Positions 30,832 to 37,348 of a stretch of 64,000 nucleotides of DNA are shown here, piece by piece. Within the stretch, counting starts at the first letter, position 1. Each line of letters begins with the position of its first letter. Origin of the DNA: Paracoccus sp. MKU1 (lineage in GTDB: Bacteria; Pseudomonadota; Alphaproteobacteria; Rhodobacterales; Rhodobacteraceae). The position numbers were made by a program, and so were the translations under genes. The stretch spans positions 32,194-96,193 of the forward strand of contig NZ_LLWQ01000206.1 of the NCBI RefSeq assembly GCF_001447385.1, read 5' to 3'. Below the pieces are notes generated by a model, which was not told where the DNA came from, searched no databases, and was given only the letters and a program-made list of their open reading frames with translations.

Positions 30832-31277
30832 AACCGACCAGAACCCCACGCTGCGAGCACGGCAACAGACACACCAAGGAAACCACGGGTGGGATCGTGA
30901 CGTCGCGAGTGCCGATGAAGCCATGCAAACCTGTGCTCTGCATCGAATGCCCGCTGCGCCGTGACGCTGCACCCGGTTACCTCGGCGGCTACACGCCGGA
31001 AATGTATCTGGACGCGATGCACTCCCCCGCTTCCATCGCCTGCCACATGTCGCCCGGGTTTCAGGACCGCGACGTGAGTCGTCAGCATCATTGCACAGGT
31101 GTTGCCGCCTATCGGGCGAATGTCGGTCACATCGCACAGGTCGGAGGCGTTCCCACGCACGCGCACCTGTCCACCCAGATCGCCGGGCAAGCCCCGGACG
31201 TTCCGGAGAACGTCTTCTCCTCCCCCGAAGAATTCGTCTCCTATCACATGCCCCATCAGACAGGAGAGCCGCAATGA
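30828..31277 (+). CDS. Cysteine-rich CxxCPxR protein (DUF6283-like), copy 2
   Basis: 149 residues from GTG 30828. CIECPLRRDAAPGYLGGYTPEMYLDAM, later ACHMSPGF and HCTGVAAYRANVGH, the same order as the protein at 10460: CxxCPxR, C-H, C. Probably paralogues. Overlaps the next ATG. Confidence 0.6.
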   Translation: MKPTRTPRCEHGNRHTKETTGGIVTSRVPMKPCKPVLCIECPLRRDAAPGYLGGYTPEMYLDAMHSPASIACHMSPGFQDRDVSRQHHCTGVAAYRANVGHIAQVGGVPTHAHLSTQIAGQAPDVPENVFSSPEEFVSYHMPHQTGEPQ

Positions 31278-31528
31278 TCATCGCGGGCGCAATCCTTTAT
31301 GTGCTTCTGGTCCTCCCGCTTTCGGCCTTCATCCATGGCATCGGGGTCATGGCCCTGCGGCCAGCACAGTGCCCTCCGTCTCGCACCATGCGCGGGGCAG
31401 GGTGGTTCGCATCAACGTGGCACTACCCACTGGCTGCCGCATGGCCGGTGACATTGCCCCTGACCTACCTTCTGGCGCTGACGGTGATCGTCCGAGAGAC
31501 CCGCGCCAACATGAAGAAATCCCGTTAA
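31274..31528 (+). CDS. Small two-helix membrane protein
   Basis: 84 residues with MIIAGAILYVLLVLPLSAFIHGIGVMAL and PLAAAWPVTLPLTYLLALTVI. Function unknown. Confidence 0.6.
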   Translation: MIIAGAILYVLLVLPLSAFIHGIGVMALRPAQCPPSRTMRGAGWFASTWHYPLAAAWPVTLPLTYLLALTVIVRETRANMKKSR

Positions 31529-31562
31529 CCGTCCGACAGGACATCACCCCAGAGGAGACGCA

Positions 31563-31967
31563 ATGCGACCCCAAGCACTCAACGCCGATGACTACCAGAT
31601 CGAAGACCGCCCGGACGAAGGGAGGGTCGTGCTGTTCAAGCCGGAAGACGAAGAGCCGCTTTTCAAGGTGGAGATGGCGCACCTCGACGGCCTTGATGAC
31701 GATCAGACCCGTGGCGTTTTCGAGGCCATGATCGACGCCCTGAATACCGGCGTGCAGATCGGCTACAACGTCGGCATCAACGACGGTGTCGAACACGCCA
31801 AGGATATGGTGGCGGGCACACTCGGTCTCGCGAGCGCCCGCGACATCCAGCGTGTCGAAGGCAAGCTCGACCAGCTTCTTCCGCAGCCGGAGCCGCCCAA
31901 GGAGGTGACCCCGGCCAACAACCCGACGCCGGTGCGCAGACGCTCGAACCGCAGGGGCAAGAAGTAA
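31563..31967 (+). CDS. Protein of unknown function with basic tail
   Basis: 134 residues; DGLDDDQTRGVFEAMIDALNTGVQIGYNVGINDGVEHAKDMV is helical, followed by a proline-rich linker and RRRSNRRGKK. CAGAGGAGAC upstream. Function unknown. Confidence 0.6.
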   Translation: MRPQALNADDYQIEDRPDEGRVVLFKPEDEEPLFKVEMAHLDGLDDDQTRGVFEAMIDALNTGVQIGYNVGINDGVEHAKDMVAGTLGLASARDIQRVEGKLDQLLPQPEPPKEVTPANNPTPVRRRSNRRGKK

Positions 31968-31992
31968 GCAGGCAAGGGCACCCTCAAGACTA

Positions 31993-32021
31993 TTGACGTT
32001 GAATCTGTATTGAGGTAGGTT
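31993..32021 (+). promoter_or_regulatory. Promoter of the 32028 RNA candidate
   Basis: TTGACG, 17 bases, TAGGTT. It reads into a ~100-base stretch without a convincing gene that ends in an intrinsic terminator. Confidence 0.6.
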
Positions 32022-32027
32022 GAAGTC

Positions 32028-32130
32028 CTCCTGACAGTCGATCATCGGGTCGATGGGTGTGCCTAAGTCTCTGACAGGATTGGGAATACAGGAGAGGGTG
32101 CAATCCGGTGCAACGGGTTGCACCTTTTTT
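32028..32130 (+). ncRNA. Candidate small RNA carrying the complement of the early leader
   Basis: Between a promoter and a terminator lie about 100 bases. A hairpin CATCG-GGT-CGATG (32043-32055) is followed by an unpaired-looking stretch with TCTCTGAC (32068-32075), the exact reverse complement of the GTCAGAGA that begins fifteen early transcripts. Pairing extends to 11 bases with the leader at 37328 and to 10 with those at 8851 and 28975. CCTCCTG at 32027-32033 could also mask ribosome sites. A 35-codon frame from 32053 lacks a ribosome site. An alternative is a weak minus-strand promoter of the same family. Confidence 0.5.
32107..32130 (+). terminator. Intrinsic terminator made from a palindrome copy
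   Basis: GGTGCAA, loop CGGG, TTGCACC, then TTTTTT. The stem is the 14-bp palindrome at 32109-32122 extended by one G-C pair on each side. Confidence 0.75.
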
Positions 32131-32149
32131 CTTGCCCAGTCGAAAACTA

Positions 32150-32178
32150 TTGACGAATAATATAAGAAGTGTTATTTA
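32150..32178 (+). promoter_or_regulatory. Promoter P20 without GTCAGAGA
   Basis: TTGACG, 17 bases, TATTTA, then a short leader with TTGGAGGATG. Confidence 0.7.
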
Positions 32179-32200
32179 AGAGGCGTTGGAGGATGATCTG

Positions 32201-32665
32201 ATGCCTACAGGTGTAAACCCGACCACACTAGACCAAGCCGCCATGGAAAGATACCAGCAGCTAATCGACGAATTGCTCGCTGGTGGGGCAGGGGGCTTCG
32301 ATCTGCTGCAAGACAATGACTCGCCTTATTGGATTGCAGCCGTGCCGGGAAACGGCGGGCCAGTGGCGCTGTTCGCGATGGGATGGTGGCTGGACCGAGT
32401 CACGATCAATGAGATCATGGTCTTACCAGAGCACCGGAGAAGGGGCATCGCCCGGCGCATTCTCTCGGAAATCCTTGCCAAAACAGACGCTTTGCGACTT
32501 ACGGTTGAGCTAACCGTGGACCCGCTTGACTCCGGGTCCGGAGGCCCGAGCCGCGACGATCTGTCGCGTTTCTACGCAACTCTTGGGTTTGTCCGGATAG
32601 CACCGGGAAGCGATAGAATGCTGCGACGACAACCGCCTATCGGCAACTCCTCCAATGTGCCGTGA
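32201..32665 (+). CDS. GNAT-family N-acetyltransferase
   Basis: 154 residues. INEIMVLPEHRRRGIARRILSEIL contains the acetyl-CoA-binding R-x-x-G-x-(G/A) loop, followed by the usual beta strand (LRLTVELTV) and a C-terminal ARFYATLGFVRI-like segment (SRFYATLGFVRI). Substrate unknown; phage GNAT proteins can modify host proteins or toxins. Start at ATG 32201 with GGAGG upstream. Confidence 0.8.
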   Translation: MPTGVNPTTLDQAAMERYQQLIDELLAGGAGGFDLLQDNDSPYWIAAVPGNGGPVALFAMGWWLDRVTINEIMVLPEHRRRGIARRILSEILAKTDALRLTVELTVDPLDSGSGGPSRDDLSRFYATLGFVRIAPGSDRMLRRQPPIGNSSNVP

Positions 32666-32749
32666 ACCTGACCAGTTCGGAAAGACCTGCGACCCTGATA
32701 ACGCCGCATGGATTGCCGAATAAAATCGTCAGTCGTTTACCGTTCAGGG

Positions 32750-32794
32750 TTGACTGCGACTCTCTTTAGAGGGTAGTTAGGTTAACGTCAGAGA
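32750..32794 (+). promoter_or_regulatory. Early-family promoter of dut with GTCAGAGA leader
   Basis: TTGACT, 18 bases, TAGTTA, GTCAGAGA at 32787. The spacing differs by one from the other members and the leader is longer (about 43 bases). Confidence 0.65.
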
Positions 32795-32829
32795 CCTGTA
32801 TTAGTTCCTACACATTGAGAGGCACCCCA

Positions 32830-33270
32830 ATGCAAATCGCGTTGTGTTTCAAGCCACGCACGGCCCATGCGAAACTTCCCACCTATGAGACGGAAGGGGC
32901 CGCAGGCTTCGACCTCTCTTTCGACAGCGAAACTACCGAGACGGTCTTTCCGGGGAAGCGTCGTCTCTTGGGCACCGGGGTCTACGTCGGGTTGCCAGTT
33001 GGTTACGAGCTTCAGGTCCGCCCGCGCTCCGGTCGAGCCATGAAGGAAGGTCTCACGGTTCTGAACAGCCCCGGAACAATCGACAGCGACTATCGCGGAG
33101 AGGTCAAGGTTCTGATCATCAACCATGGCGAAGAGCCGGTGGTGATCCATCCCGGAGACCGCATCGCGCAAGGCGTTGTCTCCATGGTCCCGAGGCTGCC
33201 GATGGTTCTGGTTGATACGCTCGACGCCACGCAGCGGGGCGAGAACGGATTTGGATCGACTGGAAACTGA
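32830..33270 (+). CDS. dut: dUTPase
   Basis: 146 residues with all five trimeric dUTPase motifs: AAGFDLSF (I), RPRSGRAMK (II), GTIDSDYRGEVKV (III), GDRIAQGV (IV) and RGENGFGSTG (V, complete phenylalanine lid). Hydrolyses dUTP to dUMP, lowering uracil in DNA and feeding dUMP to ThyX encoded 365 bases downstream. Start at ATG 32830 behind GAGAGG. Confidence 0.93.
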   Translation: MQIALCFKPRTAHAKLPTYETEGAAGFDLSFDSETTETVFPGKRRLLGTGVYVGLPVGYELQVRPRSGRAMKEGLTVLNSPGTIDSDYRGEVKVLIINHGEEPVVIHPGDRIAQGVVSMVPRLPMVLVDTLDATQRGENGFGSTGN

Positions 33271-33272
33271 CT

Positions 33273-33563
33273 GTGACCACTATGCAACACATCGTAAACT
33301 ATTGGCCCGTGACCCTGACAGCGTTGTATTTCATCGCGGGGGTCATTTTCTGGCGCGTGGTGGTCGTGAAGACGCTGCGCGAACAGGCTCTCGGCGGTGA
33401 CGACGACGCGGCCTTTACCTATCTGGCTGACCGGCAAGGAAGCGTCACGCTGATGGTGATCCGCCTCGCTGTGATCCTGCTATGGGTCTTCTTCCTGTTC
33501 TTCGGTCTTGCAACCCGTTGCACGCCTGCACACAATCCGCAGCGGCAGACCGACGAACACTGA
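33273..33563 (+). CDS. Small membrane protein
   Basis: 96 residues from GTG 33273 (ATG 33282 possible). Segments VTLTALYFIAGVIFWRVVVV and MVIRLAVILLWVFFLFFGLA. Palindrome 33509 lies within its end. Followed by a terminator. Confidence 0.55.
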   Translation: MTTMQHIVNYWPVTLTALYFIAGVIFWRVVVVKTLREQALGGDDDAAFTYLADRQGSVTLMVIRLAVILLWVFFLFFGLATRCTPAHNPQRQTDEH

Positions 33564-33570
33564 TCAATGC

Positions 33571-33595
33571 GGGGCGACGCTGTTCGCCCCTTTTT
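33571..33595 (+). terminator. Intrinsic terminator
   Basis: GGGGCGA pairs with TCGCCCC around a six-base loop; TTTTT follows. Confidence 0.85.
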
Positions 33596-33634
33596 CATGT
33601 CCACCAGACCGACACTTGTAGCCCGGAGTCCGCC

Positions 33635-34462
33635 ATGGATACCATCACACCCAAACTGCTCCTGATCGGGGAGACCGCCGTCAATCGCGACGGCATGACC
33701 GCGTTGCTTGAACACGTCGGGGCATACGACTTCAGCACCGACGCAGCCAGCGGCGGCGAGGAAATCGCCGAAGTTGCTGGGCGCATGTGCTACCTGTCCT
33801 TCGCGCCCGGTATCAACCCGAACGTGACCCGAGTCCGGGAAGGGAACCAAGCCTATATCGGCAATATCCTGAAGTCTGGACACGGCTCTGTGTTGGAGCA
33901 CGCGACCGTCAATTTCGCCATCTTGGACGTCACCCCAGTCCTCACCCATGAACTGGTCCGCCACAGCGTCGGCACGGCCATATCGCAGACCAGTGGACGC
34001 TTTTGCCGTATCGAGAAGCTGGGCTTCTACTGGCCCAAGGGCTTCGAGATGGCTCGCGGGGCAGGGGAGCTTGACGACGACCAGATCGCCAAGATCGAGG
34101 CGGAAGGCGTTGACCTGCTCAACCGCATCGAACTTTTCCAGCGCCGCCTTGGGGAGATCACCGGCATCGACCGGATCGCCAGCTTCGCCATCAAGAAAAT
34201 CCTGACCTCGGCCTTTCGCCGGTTCGCGCCTTACGGTCTGAAGACGTCGTTGATCTTCTCGGCCAACCACCGCGCTATCCGACACATCATCGCCTCGCGC
34301 ACCGACATCCATGCCGAGGAGGAAATCCGCGCGTTCACCATCGACCTCGGCCACCTGATGAAGGAACGGTTCCCGGCCATCTATCAGGACATGGCTTTGA
34401 CGAAGATCGACGCGCCGTGGGGCTGCGACTGGGTCTGGAAATTCGAGCACCACAAGGTATGA
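33635..34462 (+). CDS. thyX: Flavin-dependent thymidylate synthase
   Basis: 275 residues. GHGSVLEHATVNFAI, then ELVRHSVGTAISQTSGRF (the RH(R)-x7-S signature region, with S for the second R) and NHRAIRHIIASRTDIHAEEEIR fit ThyX. It converts dUMP to dTMP with methylene-tetrahydrofolate and FAD. With dUTPase it forms a dTTP supply route. The altered R in the signature deserves a check. Upstream is an ACTTGTAGCCC element. Confidence 0.9.
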   Translation: MDTITPKLLLIGETAVNRDGMTALLEHVGAYDFSTDAASGGEEIAEVAGRMCYLSFAPGINPNVTRVREGNQAYIGNILKSGHGSVLEHATVNFAILDVTPVLTHELVRHSVGTAISQTSGRFCRIEKLGFYWPKGFEMARGAGELDDDQIAKIEAEGVDLLNRIELFQRRLGEITGIDRIASFAIKKILTSAFRRFAPYGLKTSLIFSANHRAIRHIIASRTDIHAEEEIRAFTIDLGHLMKERFPAIYQDMALTKIDAPWGCDWVWKFEHHKV

Positions 34463-34494
34463 TAAGCCACATGTGTAGCATCGGAGAAAAAACC

Positions 34495-34851
34495 ATGGGT
34501 TCCCCGGACCGCGTCGCCCAGCTTGAAACCGAGGTCGCCATGCTGCGCAAGCAGGTGCCGATCCCGCATCCGGCGCACCTGCCTCAAGGCGTCAGCTTCA
34601 CCCATCGCGTCTATGCTGTCCTGTCGGCCATCGTTGCCGCCGGGGGAAAATTCGTCAGCACCAGCGACATTTTTGGCGCGGCCTATGGCGACGGCCATCG
34701 CACCGATAAGCGCATCATCAAGGTCTATGTCCACAAGCTGCGCCGCGCGCTGAAGGAGCACGGTGTCGAGATCGAGTCCAAGCACGGCAGCGGCTACCGC
34801 ATCACAGGACTGGCGCTGTTGCGCCTGCAAGGAAAGGAAGAATGGAAATGA
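34495..34851 (+). CDS. OmpR/PhoB-type winged-helix DNA-binding protein
   Basis: 118 residues. After a short coiled start (RVAQLETEVAMLRKQ) the rest is one winged-helix domain: VSFTHRVYAVLSAIVAAGG, DGHRTDKRIIKVYVHKLRRALKEHGVEIESKHGSGYRI, with the recognition helix VYVHKLRRAL and the wing G-x-G-Y-x-I. There is no receiver domain. A good candidate activator of later genes, since it sits at the start of the region where GCTACANNTGTAGC elements appear; one copy (34466-34479) precedes this gene. Confidence 0.78.
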   Translation: MGSPDRVAQLETEVAMLRKQVPIPHPAHLPQGVSFTHRVYAVLSAIVAAGGKFVSTSDIFGAAYGDGHRTDKRIIKVYVHKLRRALKEHGVEIESKHGSGYRITGLALLRLQGKEEWK

Positions 34852-35126
34852 CTCGCGAACGTCGCATCAAGCCCGATCCGGACACCGCAGCGCAAATCGC
34901 CGAAAGCGCGGTCACCGCCGAACCTGTCGTGGATCAGTCCGAGGAGACCGTGCAACCCGTTGCATCGGCAGCGGTTCAGTATCGTGGCCCGTTTCATGCA
35001 CGCGACGTCTCGGTCCACGATCAAGACGGGCGCATCGTCTGCGTCGTGGTCGCTCCGGACGATCTGAAGGTGCGGAGCCAGTCGGCAATCCTGATCGCGG
35101 ATGCGCTGACCGCTCACTTGACATAA
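34848..35126 (+). CDS. Small protein of unknown function
   Basis: 92 residues; polar first half with a VQPVA palindrome copy (34951), then HARDVSVHDQDGRIVCVVVAPDDLKVRSQSAILIADAL, a beta hairpin and helix. Coupled to the winged-helix gene by an ATGA overlap. Confidence 0.6.
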   Translation: MTRERRIKPDPDTAAQIAESAVTAEPVVDQSEETVQPVASAAVQYRGPFHARDVSVHDQDGRIVCVVVAPDDLKVRSQSAILIADALTAHLT

Positions 35127-35172
35127 TAAAGGTTATCAAACTTTACCAAGCACCAAAACGTGCGTGAGCCGG

Positions 35173-35220
35173 ACGGCGGATCGAGACCCCTATCAGGTCA
35201 GGTCCGCCGTTTCCATTTTG
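35173..35220 (+). terminator. Probable terminator
   Basis: ACGGCGGA (35173-35180) pairs with TCCGCCGT (35203-35210) around a 22-base loop with its own GACC/GGTC pair; TTCCATTTTG follows. Confidence 0.55.
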
Positions 35221-35222
35221 TG

Positions 35223-35251
35223 TTGACGAATAATTTCTGTTGTGGTATATA
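35223..35251 (+). promoter_or_regulatory. Promoter reading antisense into the minus-strand gene
   Basis: TTGACG, 17 bases, TATATA. It points right, through the whole of the leftward gene at 35275-35826, towards the gene at 35884. No GTCAGAGA. Confidence 0.7.
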
Positions 35252-35274
35252 AGATCATGCACCGCGCCCGCCGA

Positions 35275-35826
35275 TCATTCTGCCGCCTTGATTGCCTCGA
35301 CCTCCGGCTCCGGGGGCGTGTCCTCGATCTCGATGGCGCGCGCGCCCGTGGTCGTGGGCCTGCGAAGGGTCGCCTTACGGCGGCGGCGCATCTCGGCGTT
35401 GTAGACCACCCGGGACGACAACTTGCCATCCATCGCCGAGAAGATGTGCTTCACCGTGGCCGTCGGCACGTCGAAGAGCGTCGCGATCCGTGTCTGTGTC
35501 AAACCCTCGTCCCGCAGGCGCAGCATGTCCTGCACCTCGGCCAAGGTCAGGTCTTCATAGATCACCACGTCCGGGGTCTGTTCGGTCTTCCGGGTCAGCG
35601 CACGCTTTTCCGCCGCGCTGGTCTTCTTGTCCGCTTCCAGCACCTCGACGCGGTCGCGATACGGCCCGGTCACCAGAACCAGAAGACGAGGCAGGATGTC
35701 CTTCAGCCCGACGCCGGTCGGCAGCAGGTCAGTCAACCGCTTCCGACCATAGATGCCCCGATAGATCGGCTCGTGCTCAAGCGCGTTTTCGACGCGCGTG
35801 CGAAGTCTGTCATTCTTGTCGGTCAT
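35275..35826 (-). CDS. HTH DNA-binding protein; the only minus-strand gene
   Basis: 183 residues from the ATG at 35826. N-terminal ~90 residues include YRGIYGRKRLTDLLPTGVGLKDILPRLLVLV; around residues 105-135 EVQDMLRLRDEGLTQTRIATLFDVPTATVKHIFS is a helix-turn-helix of the sigma-region-4/transposase type; the tail is basic. Opposite orientation at the border between early and virion genes suits a regulator, possibly a repressor, but no operator can be assigned. A plus-strand promoter at 35223 would transcribe it in antisense. Confidence 0.75.
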   Translation of the reverse strand: MTDKNDRLRTRVENALEHEPIYRGIYGRKRLTDLLPTGVGLKDILPRLLVLVTGPYRDRVEVLEADKKTSAAEKRALTRKTEQTPDVVIYEDLTLAEVQDMLRLRDEGLTQTRIATLFDVPTATVKHIFSAMDGKLSSRVVYNAEMRRRRKATLRRPTTTGARAIEIEDTPPEPEVEAIKAAE

Positions 35827-35883
35827 TATGCTGCCCTGTCTTGCCCTGCCCCAGTTTACCATGCAAACCCAGAGGAGAGAACC

Positions 35884-36171
35884 ATGAACGAAATCACCGT
35901 TCGCCAAAGACGCTCGCCGTCAAGACCCAAAGAGACAAATGAAGCCGACACCCCCGGTCGCGGCAATGCCAGCGCCTACGACGTGTCCCGCCGTGTCGGC
36001 GACAAGTCCGTCATCCTTGGCCGGATCGTCCCTTCTCCCGAAGGAAAGACCGGGCACGTCCTGCTCGACGGGAAATGGATCGACCTCGGTTCTTTCGCCA
36101 ACAGCCACGACGCCTTTGCCAAGATCGTCGCCCACTATGACCGCGCGCTCGGGAAACCGGGCTGTGCCTGA
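35884..36171 (+). CDS. Small protein of unknown function
   Basis: 95 residues; basic start (TVRQRRSPSRPKETN), then SVILGRIVPSPEGKTGHVLLDGKWIDLGSFANSHDAFAKIVAHYD. AGAGGAGAG upstream. Overlaps the next gene by eight bases. Confidence 0.6.
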   Translation: MNEITVRQRRSPSRPKETNEADTPGRGNASAYDVSRRVGDKSVILGRIVPSPEGKTGHVLLDGKWIDLGSFANSHDAFAKIVAHYDRALGKPGCA

Positions 36172-36520
36172 TCTGCCGGAGCATGTCCGCCTCCTGCCCT
36201 TCCGTCTGAACATCGGCTACGCGCCGATGCGCGGTCAGGATCGCGACAGTCTGCGGCGGCTGCTCGGCACATTGAACGTGACCATTTGGGAAGGGCGCGG
36301 TGCGGACGCCCCTGACCTACCAAACATTCTCCTTCAGGTAGGGTCGTTTCGCCGACCGCCGGTGATCGGAATTTCGGTTACGGAGCACGAGTTCGCTGTC
36401 GGCGTCTTCCTGCCGAGATGGATAGCGAGTCTAGGCGGAAACCTGCGAACAAGTGTGCAACCCGTTGCAACACGCGGATGGGCTACACAAAGAGGCAGGT
36501 CCATTATCCTTGACATGTAG
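36164..36520 (+). CDS. Small protein of unknown function
   Basis: 118 residues from GTG 36164. RLLPFRLNIGYAPMRGQDRDSLRRLLGTLNVTIWEG, later VIGISVTEHEFAVGVFLP. Palindrome 36456 encodes VQPVA. Its end contains the next promoter's -35. Confidence 0.5.
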   Translation: MPDLPEHVRLLPFRLNIGYAPMRGQDRDSLRRLLGTLNVTIWEGRGADAPDLPNILLQVGSFRRPPVIGISVTEHEFAVGVFLPRWIASLGGNLRTSVQPVATRGWATQRGRSIILDM

Positions 36521-36538
36521 GTTAAGCGATTTTACCTT
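36510..36538 (+). promoter_or_regulatory. Promoter before 36568 gene
   Basis: TTGACA, 17 bases, TACCTT. The spacer begins TGTAG, similar to the late motif half-site. Confidence 0.55.
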
Positions 36539-36567
36539 TCACAGTGTAGGCCCATGACTCGTATTGG

Positions 36568-37029
36568 ATGGAGAATAAAGTGGCAGCGAAACTTCGCGCT
36601 GAAGAGCGGAGCCTTGTATACGGCGATTTTGCCCCCATGATGCAGGATGGGGAAAAGACCCGGGAAGATATGCTGGATCGGGCAGCTTACGTCTATGTGA
36701 CGGGGCAGTTCCCCAGTCATCTGCGGAAGCATTACACCGCCGTCCTTCGGGCGATCACGCACTACTTCCGCAAGCCAGTGGCCTTCGACGGAAGGACCGG
36801 CAACATCAAGCTCGATGACCGGGTCGTGGAAGACCTCGATCTGGACAAGCACCCGATGGTGAAGGAGGTGCGGAACAAGGTGGCCGAGGGGTATTTCATC
36901 CAGCCGTCGCGCGGCTTTGGGACGCGCCGCCCCTTCTGGCGCGTGTTCATGTTCAAGCTGCAAGGCGAGCACATGGTTGACAAGATCACCGTGCAGGCCG
37001 ATGGGGCCGTAAAGAAAGGCTGGGACTGA
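36568..37029 (+). CDS. Protein of unknown function
   Basis: 153 residues; RAEERSLVYGDFAPMMQDGEKTREDMLDRAAYVYVTGQFPSHLRKHYTAVLRAITHYF is largely helical, the end is basic (GAVKKGWD). No family recognised. Overlaps the next gene by one base. Confidence 0.6.
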   Translation: MENKVAAKLRAEERSLVYGDFAPMMQDGEKTREDMLDRAAYVYVTGQFPSHLRKHYTAVLRAITHYFRKPVAFDGRTGNIKLDDRVVEDLDLDKHPMVKEVRNKVAEGYFIQPSRGFGTRRPFWRVFMFKLQGEHMVDKITVQADGAVKKGWD

Positions 37030-37286
37030 TGGGTTTTGCCGTGGCTGTCGGTATTTTCGTTCTCGGGTTCATCGCGGGTGCGATGGCCGCTGCCCGGCAT
37101 CTCCGCGTAAAATATGACCCCAGCGACCTGCTGCGCAGGATCGAGGAGGCGGAAGCCGCGCTGCAACTGGTTGCACCAGAGATCGACGCCGCGCTCTCGG
37201 AACATGACGCCGTGAAGGCTGCCGTGTCCCCGCGTGCGCAGCGCGACAGTCGCAGGGAGCGCAGGAACCCGTCTCGCGCTCTTTAG
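37029..37286 (+). CDS. Single-pass membrane protein with coiled C-terminus
   Basis: 85 residues; membrane helix GFAVAVGIFVLGFIAGAMAAA, then LLRRIEEAEAALQLVAPEIDAAL (with palindrome 37162) and a basic tail. The layout is compatible with an i-spanin-like lysis protein but no partner is seen. Confidence 0.55.
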   Translation: MGFAVAVGIFVLGFIAGAMAAARHLRVKYDPSDLLRRIEEAEAALQLVAPEIDAALSEHDAVKAAVSPRAQRDSRRERRNPSRAL

Positions 37287-37293
37287 AAAAGTG

Positions 37294-37336
37294 TTGACAA
37301 ATAATTTAGTAGTTGCTACAGTCTTACTGTCAGAGA
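37294..37336 (+). promoter_or_regulatory. Early-family promoter P22 with GTCAGAGA leader
   Basis: TTGACA, 17 bases, TACAGT (37317-37322), GTCAGAGA at 37329, AGGAGACC. The rightmost member of the family. Confidence 0.8.
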
Positions 37337-37348
37337 CAGGAGACCACC

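Noticed and set aside
32053..32160. 35-codon frame within the 32028 RNA candidate
   Set aside because: No ribosome site, and it would read through the terminator hairpin and the next -35 box.
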